Source: Flavobacteriaceae bacterium
GTDB taxonomy: Bacteria > Bacteroidota > Bacteroidia > Flavobacteriales > Flavobacteriaceae
Direction of reading: 5' to 3'
NCBI GenBank assembly: GCA_019752245.1
Contig: JAIEMH010000390.1
Coordinates: forward strand, 1-5,023
DNA: 5,023 nucleotides
Shown: positions 1 to 5,023 of the stretch, piece by piece
Position numbering within the stretch: position 1 is the first letter of the stretch
Layout of the letters: each line of letters begins with the position of its first letter
Position numbers and translations under genes: made by a program
Notes under the pieces: generated by a model
What the model was told of the DNA's origin: nothing
Database searches by the model: none
The model's input: only the letters and a program-made list of their open reading frames with translations

Positions 1-140
1 GTTTTTACATCTAGCGCACCTTCTGCATAGGCATTGGTGTCTAAATTGAAAATACGTTTGATTATTTTGTTGTTGTCTGCTAATAATTTTTCGTTCATTT
101 TAGAACGATACTCATTAAATTCTTTAACTTGATTGCTCAT
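1..140 (-). CDS. Carboxymuconolactone decarboxylase family protein (AhpD-like fold), N-terminal 46 codons only
   Basis: Partial gene: it starts at ATG 140-138 and runs off the left edge, so only the first 46 residues are visible. They begin MSNQVKEFNEYRSKMNEKLL and continue through NKIIKRIFNLDTNAY to EGALDVK. I recognise this as the N-terminus of a small (usually about 110-120 residue) carboxymuconolactone decarboxylase family protein that often follows tatC in flavobacteria. Members of this family have an all-helical AhpD-like fold and many carry a CxxC redox or catalytic motif, but that part lies outside the window, so no activity can be claimed. The start codon lies inside the end of tatC (17-base overlap, different frame), which points to translation coupled with tatC in one operon. 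The start is supported by that overlap and by the match to the family N-terminus. The family call rests on recall of homologues and gene order. Confidence 0.6.
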   Translation of the reverse strand, partial: MSNQVKEFNEYRSKMNEKLLADNNKIIKRIFNLDTNAYAEGALDVK

Positions 141-948
141 TTGTTTTTTCTTTTTTAGCTACTAAAGCAGCGATTATAATACTTGCTTCATACAAAACCA
201 AAATGGGTATAGAAACAATAACTTGACTTGGAATATCTGGTGGTGTTACTATTGCAGCAACGATTAATATAATTACAATTGCAAATTTTCTGTATTTTCT
301 TAAAAAATCGGGTGTTACTAAACCAAGTTTTGCCAAAAAGTAAATTATAATTGGCAACTCGAATACTAATCCGCTTGCTACCAATGACGTTTTTACCATA
401 CTTATATAGGAGTCAATGCTAAATTGGTTTACAATAGTATCACTTACATTAAAGGTTCCGAAGAAGTTTATAGAAAGCGGAACAATTATGTAATATCCAA
501 AAACCACACCAATAAAAAATAGTAGTGAGGAAACAATTACAAACGCTCCAGCATGTCTGCGTTCATGTTCATAAAGCGCCGGACTAATGAATTTCCAAAG
601 TTCCCAGAGGATGTAAGGAAAGGCTAAAATAAATCCTGCAGTAATTAATGTCCATAAGTACATAGAGAATTGACCTCCAACTTCGGTATTTTGAATAATA
701 AATGAAAATTCAGTGGCACAAGCATAAGTGTCATCTACACCAAAATAATGCGTTACTTCACAAAAGAATTTGTAGGTTACAAAATTGGGATCTTTTGGTC
801 CAAAAATTATAGTGTCAAATATAAATCCGTCTATAAAGTAACAAGCACTTGATAAAACAATTATTGCAATTGTACTGCGCACTAGTAACCATCTTAAATC
901 TTCCAGATGGTCCATGAAGGACATCTCTTTAAGTTCTTTTTTTGCCAT
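124..948 (-). CDS. tatC: Sec-independent protein translocase TatC
   Basis: TatC is the polytopic inner-membrane subunit of the twin-arginine translocase; it recognises RR signal peptides and, with TatA/TatB-type proteins, exports folded proteins. The 274-residue product has six predicted membrane segments (about 22-40, 95-115, 135-157, 184-205, 221-236, 242-263). Family signatures are the cytoplasmic N-terminal HLEDLR (14-19), the FISPALYEHERR loop after helix 2 (120-131, with Glu129 matching E. coli Glu103) and TPPDIPSQ (235-242, with Asp238 and Gln242 matching E. coli Asp211 and Gln215). The first periplasmic loop, about 41-94, is longer than in E. coli and carries Cys63 and Cys77. Asp17 sits where E. 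coli has Glu15. The ATG overlaps the kdsD stop as TAATG, so it is probably translated by coupled re-initiation; no promoter of its own is evident. Identification is secure. Confidence 0.97.
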   Translation of the reverse strand: MAKKELKEMSFMDHLEDLRWLLVRSTIAIIVLSSACYFIDGFIFDTIIFGPKDPNFVTYKFFCEVTHYFGVDDTYACATEFSFIIQNTEVGGQFSMYLWTLITAGFILAFPYILWELWKFISPALYEHERRHAGAFVIVSSLLFFIGVVFGYYIIVPLSINFFGTFNVSDTIVNQFSIDSYISMVKTSLVASGLVFELPIIIYFLAKLGLVTPDFLRKYRKFAIVIILIVAAIVTPPDIPSQVIVSIPILVLYEASIIIAALVAKKEKTNEQSS

Positions 949-1913
949 TATACAATTCCTTCTTTTAAAATATCGTGTAAGTGGATCACTCCTTTATATT
1001 CGCCATTATCAACCACCACCAATTGTGTAATTGAAAAATCTTCTAAAATATTCAGTGCATCACTAACCATGTCGGTAGATTTTATGGTTTTAGGATTTAT
1101 GGTCATAATATCTTTGGCAGTCAAACCTGTTATTGTTTCCGTTTTGTTTAGCATTCTTCTAATATCACCATCGGTAATAATTCCAATTACTTTATTGTTT
1201 TCTAAAACTGCTGTAACACCAAGTCTTTTTTCAGAAATTTCTACAATTACATTTTTAATACTTGATTCTGGGGTAACCATAGGTTTGTGCGTATTGTCGA
1301 GCATGTCTTTAACACGCAGCAATAATTTTTTACCCAATGCGCCACCAGGATGGTATTTTGCAAAATCTTCGGCAGTAAAATTTCTCATTTCCATTAGACA
1401 CACAGCAATGGCATCGCCCATTACTAATTGTGCTGTTGTACTGTTGGTTGGAGCCAAATTGTTTGGACAAGCTTCACTTTCTACATAAGTATTTAAAGTA
1501 TAATCTGCCTCTTTGCCTAGATATGAAGTTGTATTTCCGGTAATTGCAATAAGTTTGTTTCCAAATCTTTTTAATAGAGGAACCAGTACTTTTATTTCTG
1601 GACTGTTTCCGCTTTTTGAAATACAAATTACGGCATCATCATCTTGAACCATTCCTAAATCACCATGAATTGCTTCTGATGCGTGAAGAAATAATGAAGG
1701 AGTTCCAGTTGAATTTAATGTGGCAACAATTTTTTGAGCGATAATCGCACTTTTTCCAATACCGGTTACAATGAGTCTTCCTTTAGAATTATAGATAATT
1801 TGAACAGCTTCAGCAAAGCTATTGTCAATGTAATCAGTAAGTTTTGCTATTGATTGACTTTCAGAGAGCAAGGTCTTTTTTGCCGAATCAATAATATTTT
1901 CTTTAGTTATCAA
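948..1913 (-). CDS. kdsD: Arabinose-5-phosphate isomerase, KdsD/KpsF family (SIS + two CBS domains)
   Basis: This enzyme interconverts ribulose 5-phosphate and arabinose 5-phosphate in the cytoplasm, the entry step to Kdo for lipopolysaccharide. The 321-residue protein has the usual family length and order: an SIS sugar-isomerase domain (about 30-185), then CBS domains (about 202-255 and 268-321). The active-site residues described for E. coli KdsD (Lys59, Glu111, Glu152, His193) all have counterparts at a constant offset of five: Lys54 in GIGKS, Glu106 in SGNSPE, Glu147 in ESEACP and His188 in YHPGG. It is therefore probably active. The start is TTG (1913-1911). There is no in-frame ATG between the upstream in-frame TAA and the SIS core, the first internal Met being residue 88, and TTG gives the expected KENII-type N-terminus. 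It is the first gene of a tight operon with tatC. Whether it should be named kdsD or kpsF cannot be decided from sequence. Confidence 0.95.
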   Translation of the reverse strand: MITKENIIDSAKKTLLSESQSIAKLTDYIDNSFAEAVQIIYNSKGRLIVTGIGKSAIIAQKIVATLNSTGTPSLFLHASEAIHGDLGMVQDDDAVICISKSGNSPEIKVLVPLLKRFGNKLIAITGNTTSYLGKEADYTLNTYVESEACPNNLAPTNSTTAQLVMGDAIAVCLMEMRNFTAEDFAKYHPGGALGKKLLLRVKDMLDNTHKPMVTPESSIKNVIVEISEKRLGVTAVLENNKVIGIITDGDIRRMLNKTETITGLTAKDIMTINPKTIKSTDMVSDALNILEDFSITQLVVVDNGEYKGVIHLHDILKEGIV

Positions 1914-1928
1914 AATAGATTTGTTATA

Positions 1929-1957
1929 AAATTTGTATGAGTAAAAGAAATTTGTAT
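1929..1957. repeat. Two direct copies of AAATTTGTAT at 19-base spacing
   Basis: AAATTTGTAT occurs at 1929-1938 and again at 1948-1957, with a related AAATTTATGT at 1970-1979. The copies lie between the divergent kdsD and recQ starts and overlap the candidate recQ promoter: the TTTG of copy one is its -33 box and the end of copy two runs into its -7 box. This could be a regulator site, a duplicated promoter element or chance in AT-rich DNA. Confidence 0.4.
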
Positions 1958-1962
1958 ATTTA
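1932..1962 (+). promoter_or_regulatory. Candidate recQ promoter (-33 TTTG, 19-base spacer, -7 TATATTTA)
   Basis: TTTG at 1932-1935 is followed after 19 bases by TATATTTA at 1955-1962. That is seven-position-compatible with the Bacteroidota -7 consensus TAnnTTTG (only the last base differs), and the spacing is what this phylum's housekeeping sigma factor prefers. Transcription would start near 1967-1970, leaving a leader of about 30 bases before the recQ ATG at 2000. There is no clear Shine-Dalgarno sequence, as is usual in this phylum. Confidence 0.45.
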
Positions 1963-1968
1963 TGGTTG

Positions 1969-1976
1969 CAAATTTA
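1969..1976 (-). promoter_or_regulatory. Candidate -7 promoter element for kdsD-tatC operon
   Basis: On the minus strand bases 1976 to 1969 read TAAATTTG, a full match to the Bacteroidota -7 consensus TAnnTTTG. This would start transcription near 1964 and give a leader of about 50 bases before the TTG start of kdsD. I find no TTG or TTTG at the expected 17-23 base distance upstream, so only half of the promoter is visible. It is the only full match on this strand in the intergenic region. Confidence 0.4.
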
Positions 1977-1999
1977 TGTAAAAATACTATTAAGTAAGA

Positions 2000-4195
2000 A
2001 TGAATTCAAACGAAATTGACATCCATAAGGAATTAAAAAAATATTTTGGTTTCAACCAATTCAAAGGTTTACAGGAACAAGTAATTAAAAGTATTTTGGC
2101 AAAAGAAAATACTTTTGTGATTATGCCAACAGGTGGCGGAAAATCATTGTGTTATCAATTGCCATCTCTTGTGCAAAACGGAACTGCTATTGTAGTTTCT
2201 CCTTTAATTGCCTTGATGAAAAATCAAGTTGATGCCATTAGAAGCGTTTCTACTAATGATGGAATAGCGCATGTATTAAACTCATCGCTAACAAAAACCG
2301 AAATTAATCAGGTTAAAAAAGATATTGTTTCGGGAATTACCAAACTATTATATGTTGCGCCAGAATCGTTAACTAAAGAAGAATATGTAGAATTTCTTCA
2401 AAGTGTGCCAATTTCTTTCGTGGCCATTGACGAAGCACATTGCATCTCAGAATGGGGTCACGATTTTAGACCCGAATATAGAAACTTGCGTTCTATTATT
2501 AAACAACTTGGTGATGTTCCTGTCATTGGTTTAACTGCAACTGCAACTCCAAAAGTACAGGAAGATATTCTTAAAAATCTGGACATGTCTGATGCTACAA
2601 CTTATAAAGCATCGTTCAATAGACCAAATTTATATTACGAAGTAAGAACCAAAACCAAAAATATTGAATCGGATATTATTCGATTTATCAAACAGCATAA
2701 AGGAAAATCGGGAATTATTTATTGCTTAAGCCGTAAAAAAGTAGAGGCCATTGCTGAAGTGCTTCAAGTAAACGGAATAAGCGCCGTACCTTATCATGCA
2801 GGTTTGGATGCTAAAACAAGAGCCAAACATCAAGACATGTTTCTTATGGAAGATGTAGATGTTGTTGTGGCAACAATTGCCTTTGGAATGGGAATTGACA
2901 AACCAGACGTGCGTTTTGTAATTCACCATGATATTCCAAAATCGTTAGAAAGTTATTATCAAGAGACTGGTCGTGCTGGTCGCGATGGTGGCGAAGGTCA
3001 TTGTTTGGCTTACTATTCGTATAAAGATGTAGAAAAATTAGAAAAATTTATGTCGGGTAAGCCAGTTGCCGAACAAGAAATTGGTTATGCGCTTTTGCAA
3101 GAAGTTGTAGCTTATGCCGAAACTTCTATGTCGAGACGTAAATTTTTATTGCATTATTTTGGTGAAGAATTTGATAGCGAAACTGGTGAAGGTGCCGACA
3201 TGGATGATAATGTTCGCAATCCAAAAGCCAAAGTAGAAGCTAAAGATAATGTAGTGAAACTTCTTGAAGTTGTTCGCGACACCAAATGTTTATACAAATC
3301 AAAAGAAATTGTTTTTACCTTAATAGGAAGGATCAATGCCACAATAAAAGCACATAGAACCGATACGCAAAGTTTCTTTGGATGTGGAAAAGACCAAGAA
3401 GAACGCTATTGGATGGCATTAATTCGTCAGGTTTTAGTTGACGGAATGTTGACAAAAGATATTGAAACTTACGGAATTTTGAAAGTTTCCGATAAAGGTC
3501 ATGACTTTATAAAGCAACCTCATTCGTTTATGATGAGTGAAGATCATGAATATAATGAAGCCGAAGACGATGCTATTGTAACCGCTGCAAAATCATCAGG
3601 TACAGCAGATGAAGCTTTGACTGCAATGTTACGCGATTTACGTAAAAAGGTAGCTAAAAAGTTAAGTGTTCCGCCTTTTGTGGTTTTTCAAGATCCATCG
3701 TTAGAAGATATGGCTTTGAAATATCCGATTTCAATGGATGAATTAATCAATATTCATGGTGTTGGAGAAGGAAAAGCTAAAAAATATGGTAAAGAATTTA
3801 TAGAACTAATTAGTCGTTATGTAGATGATAACGATATCGTTAGACCAGACGATTTGGTTGTAAAATCTACCGGTGTAAATTCGGCCAATAAATTATACAT
3901 CATTCAAAATATCGATAGAAAACTTTCTCTAGAAGATATTGCCAAAGCTAAAGGAATGAAAATGGACGATTTGTTGAAAGAAATGGAACAAATTGTTTAC
4001 TCAGGAACCAAGCTAAATATTAAATATTGGGTTGATGAAATGCTAGACGATGATCAGCAAGAAGAAATTCATGATTATTTTATGGAATCAGAATCTGATA
4101 ATATTGAAGCTGCTTTGAAAGAATTTGATGGCGATTATGACATCGAAGAATTAAGACTAATGCGAATTAAATTTATTAGTGAAGTAGCGAATTAA
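2000..4195 (+). CDS. recQ: ATP-dependent DNA helicase RecQ, lacking the zinc-binding cysteines
   Basis: RecQ is a 3'-5' superfamily 2 helicase that unwinds DNA for recombination and repair. The 731-residue protein has a complete motor: motif 0 around Phe21-Gln25, Walker A PTGGGKS (43-49, Lys48), DEAH (144-147) with the aromatic-rich loop HCISEWGHDFRPEYR (147-161), TATATP (179-184), motif V around ATIAFGMGIDKPD (291-303) and motif VI QETGRAGRDG (321-330). The RecQ C-terminal region follows: a helical part (355-390) where the zinc-binding cysteines of E. coli RecQ should lie but do not, an acidic linker (389-404), and a winged-helix region (about 413-515). An HRDC domain (about 538-608) comes next. 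A further 115 residues end the protein, with a helix-turn-helix-like stretch (640-680) resembling the helicase C-terminal HTH family. The E. coli protein is about 610 residues. The ATG at 2000 precedes a typical N-terminus. The gene is monocistronic and closed by a hairpin. Confidence 0.96.
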   Translation: MNSNEIDIHKELKKYFGFNQFKGLQEQVIKSILAKENTFVIMPTGGGKSLCYQLPSLVQNGTAIVVSPLIALMKNQVDAIRSVSTNDGIAHVLNSSLTKTEINQVKKDIVSGITKLLYVAPESLTKEEYVEFLQSVPISFVAIDEAHCISEWGHDFRPEYRNLRSIIKQLGDVPVIGLTATATPKVQEDILKNLDMSDATTYKASFNRPNLYYEVRTKTKNIESDIIRFIKQHKGKSGIIYCLSRKKVEAIAEVLQVNGISAVPYHAGLDAKTRAKHQDMFLMEDVDVVVATIAFGMGIDKPDVRFVIHHDIPKSLESYYQETGRAGRDGGEGHCLAYYSYKDVEKLEKFMSGKPVAEQEIGYALLQEVVAYAETSMSRRKFLLHYFGEEFDSETGEGADMDDNVRNPKAKVEAKDNVVKLLEVVRDTKCLYKSKEIVFTLIGRINATIKAHRTDTQSFFGCGKDQEERYWMALIRQVLVDGMLTKDIETYGILKVSDKGHDFIKQPHSFMMSEDHEYNEAEDDAIVTAAKSSGTADEALTAMLRDLRKKVAKKLSVPPFVVFQDPSLEDMALKYPISMDELINIHGVGEGKAKKYGKEFIELISRYVDDNDIVRPDDLVVKSTGVNSANKLYIIQNIDRKLSLEDIAKAKGMKMDDLLKEMEQIVYSGTKLNIKYWVDEMLDDDQQEEIHDYFMESESDNIEAALKEFDGDYDIEELRLMRIKFISEVAN

Positions 4196-4196
4196 T

Positions 4197-4218
4197 AGTT
4201 TTCAGTCACAGTTTTCAG
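4197..4218 (+). repeat. Nested direct repeat AGTTTTCAG, 13-base period
   Basis: AGTTTTCAG occurs at 4197-4205 and again at 4210-4218. Its first copy begins directly after the recQ TAA and forms much of the left arm of the hairpin. Such CAGTCACAGTTTTCAG-type tracts between genes are something I associate with flavobacterial chromosomes, so this may be one copy of a dispersed repeat that now serves as a terminator. That origin is inference. Confidence 0.45.
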
Positions 4219-4239
4219 AACTAAGAACTGTGACTGAAA
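4200..4239. terminator. Bidirectional terminator hairpin between recQ and the converging small gene
   Basis: Bases 4200-4213 (TTTCAGTCACAGTT) are perfectly complementary to 4226-4239, giving a 14-bp stem with a 12-base loop; a G-U and an A-U pair could extend it inward to an 8-base loop. It begins four bases after the recQ stop and lies four bases beyond the stop of the converging gene, so it can serve both. The following plus-strand bases (GTTGTTAAC) are only weakly T-rich and there is no T run on the other strand, so it is not a textbook intrinsic terminator. Position and stem perfection make a 3'-end role likely. Confidence 0.7.
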
Positions 4240-4243
4240 GTTG

Positions 4244-4480
4244 TTAACTATAAAGTTCACCTCGATGGGGTTTCAAAGCATCACGAACCTGAATCATGTT
4301 TTCGTCGGTAACTACCATAAAAGCGATAGCGTACATGTCGTTTAAGACTTCAAATCCAGTAATTTCTATTGGTAATTTCTCTATTGCAATATATTCTTTC
4401 AAATGAATTTCGTGGTGTTCGGCAGTTTTCTCAGATGCTGGTCCGCGAAAATCCCAAATAAGTTTTATTTTTCTAGACAT
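4244..4480 (-). CDS. Conserved small protein of unknown function (78 residues)
   Basis: I recognise this as a conserved short protein of flavobacteria and relatives without an assigned function. It starts at ATG 4480-4478 and ends with TAA at 4246-4244. The 78 residues are soluble-looking: no signal peptide, no membrane helix, no CxxC. Landmarks are WDFRGP (9-14), a histidine cluster in AEHHEIHLKEY (His22, His23, His26), an alternating hydrophobic stretch YAIAFMVV (50-57) like a beta strand, and a C-terminal KPHRGE (70-75, His72). The overall pattern suggests a compact alpha/beta domain. Four histidines in a small protein could bind metal, but that is speculation. The gene has its own candidate promoter, converges on recQ and is divergent from the FAD dehydrogenase gene; it shares no operon with a gene that would hint at its job. 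Reality of the gene is well supported by the framing hairpin and promoter. Confidence 0.85.
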   Translation of the reverse strand: MSRKIKLIWDFRGPASEKTAEHHEIHLKEYIAIEKLPIEITGFEVLNDMYAIAFMVVTDENMIQVRDALKPHRGELYS

Positions 4481-4499
4481 ATAAATTGTTGTTCTTTGG

Positions 4500-4507
4500 C
4501 AAAATTA
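4500..4507 (-). promoter_or_regulatory. Candidate -7 promoter element for the 78-residue protein gene
   Basis: On the minus strand bases 4507 to 4500 read TAATTTTG, a full match to TAnnTTTG, 19 bases upstream of the ATG. Transcription would start near 4495 with a leader of about 15 bases. The nearest upstream TTTG (4524-4521) is only 13 bases away, shorter than the usual spacing, so the -33 box is uncertain. Confidence 0.4.
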
Positions 4508-4528
4508 CAATAACAATTTTCAAATTAC

Positions 4529-4536
4529 TATTTTTG
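4529..4536 (+). promoter_or_regulatory. Candidate -7 promoter element for the FAD-dependent dehydrogenase gene
   Basis: TATTTTTG at 4529-4536 fully matches TAnnTTTG and lies 15 bases before the ATG at 4552, which would give a leader of only about 10 bases. No TTG is present 17-23 bases upstream; the nearest TTTG (4495-4498) is 30 bases away. The element is back to back with the minus-strand one at 4500-4507. Confidence 0.4.
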
Positions 4537-4551
4537 TCAAAAATTACCTTT

Positions 4552-5023
4552 ATGCCTCGCGAAATTCAAACTCAAGTCTCTCCAGAAGTTGCTCACAACG
4601 AATCATTACTTAACGAACATGTTGCTAAGTTATTCAATACTTCTGTGAGCGAAATTCAGAAGGTTGTTGTGCTAAAACGTTCTATTGATGCGCGTCAGAA
4701 AGCGATAAAATTTAATATTAAAGCCGATGTTTTTTTTGTTGGAGAAGAATTAATTCCGCAAAAAATAGAACTTCCTCAATATAAAAATGTTTCTAATTCG
4801 CAAGAAGTAATTGTAGTTGGTGCTGGTCCAGCCGGATTATTTGCTGCATTACAATTGATAGAGTTGGGTTTAAAACCAATAGTTATTGAGCGTGGAAAGG
4901 ACGTTCGTGGTCGCCGAAGAGATTTAAAAGCCATCAATGTGGATCATATTGTAAATGAAGATTCCAATTATTGTTTTGGTGAAGGTGGCGCAGGAACGTA
5001 TTCTGACGGAAAATTATATACGC
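4552..5023 (+). CDS. FAD-dependent dehydrogenase, COG2509-like, N-terminal 157 codons only
   Basis: Partial gene: ATG at 4552, open to the right edge (157 codons plus one base). The first 85 residues form an N-terminal domain with a predicted alpha/beta pattern (EHVAKLFNTSVSEIQKVVVL, then KFNIKADVFFV), seen in front of the FAD domain in this family. A classical dinucleotide-binding start follows: VIVVGAGPAGL with GxGxxG at 90-95 and the acidic end of the second strand at Glu113 (VIERG). Next come RGRRRDL (119-125) and CFGEGGAGTYSDGKLYT (141-157), a stretch typical of the COG2509 uncharacterised FAD-dependent dehydrogenases, which are usually a little over 500 residues. Substrate and pathway are not known to me. 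The start is chosen because it is the first ATG after a -7 element and gives the normal family N-terminus; the flavin site beyond residue 157 cannot be checked here. Confidence 0.88.
   Translation, partial: MPREIQTQVSPEVAHNESLLNEHVAKLFNTSVSEIQKVVVLKRSIDARQKAIKFNIKADVFFVGEELIPQKIELPQYKNVSNSQEVIVVGAGPAGLFAALQLIELGLKPIVIERGKDVRGRRRDLKAINVDHIVNEDSNYCFGEGGAGTYSDGKLYT

Noticed and set aside
907..1488. A 193-codon open frame on the plus strand, antisense to kdsD and the start of tatC
   Set aside because: It lies fully opposite two certain genes, its translation is rich in Ser, Ile and Leu as expected from the complement of AT-rich coding DNA, and it matches no family I know.
1914..1999. Possible small RNA or riboswitch in the kdsD-recQ intergenic region
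   Set aside because: At 86 bases and very AT-rich it shows no stable stem; repeats and promoter boxes account for what is visible.
2432..2443. DEAH box considered as a sign of a defence-system helicase
   Set aside because: The full RecQ motif set, the HRDC domain and the housekeeping neighbours identify a repair helicase; no nuclease or methylase is nearby.
2726..2929. A 67-codon open frame antisense to the RecQ motor domain
   Set aside because: It lies inside recQ on the other strand with no promoter and no recognisable protein features; it is a shadow of recQ.
3178..3230. Possible frameshift or deletion in RecQ explaining the missing cysteines
   Set aside because: The frame is continuous, both flanks align with RecQ, and the sequence has a coherent acidic composition, so it is a divergent loop and not damage.
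3154..3342. A 62-codon open frame antisense to the RecQ C-terminal region
   Set aside because: Its Ser/Thr/Leu-rich translation is the complement of the acidic linker of RecQ; no independent support.

Overview
The window looks like chromosomal housekeeping DNA from a member of the Flavobacteriaceae (phylum Bacteroidota), Flavobacterium or a close relative. The grounds are strong AT bias in every gene, protein sequences of flavobacterial type (TatC, a 321-residue SIS-CBS-CBS isomerase, a 731-residue RecQ), almost no Shine-Dalgarno sequences, and intergenic matches to the Bacteroidota -7 promoter element TAnnTTTG. I see no mobile element, RNA gene, CRISPR array or defence system.

Layout, left to right. 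On the minus strand, reading from about 1976 down to the left edge, is a tightly packed operon: kdsD/kpsF-type arabinose-5-phosphate isomerase (TTG start), then tatC (TAATG stop/start overlap), then the first 46 codons of a carboxymuconolactone decarboxylase (CMD)-like protein (17-base overlap with tatC) that leaves the window. An 86-base divergent intergenic region (1914-1999) separates it from recQ on the plus strand (2000-4195). RecQ is followed after four bases by a 14-bp perfect hairpin (4200-4239), which also lies four bases beyond the stop of a converging 78-residue conserved protein of unknown function (4244-4480, minus). A 71-base divergent region (4481-4551) with two back-to-back -7 elements leads into a plus-strand FAD-dependent dehydrogenase (COG2509-like) that is cut off at base 5023.

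Functionally, KdsD makes arabinose 5-phosphate, the first committed step to Kdo for lipopolysaccharide, and TatC is the core of the twin-arginine export system, so the left operon is concerned with the cell envelope. RecQ is a DNA-repair helicase with its own promoter. The two right-hand genes have no clear link to the rest. The points most worth a second look are a RecQ with none of the usual zinc-binding cysteines plus a long C-terminal extension, an Asp in place of the usual signal-peptide-binding Glu of TatC together with a periplasmic cysteine pair, the uncharacterised 78-residue protein, and the two compact divergent promoter regions. Nothing here amounts to a clearly new biological system.
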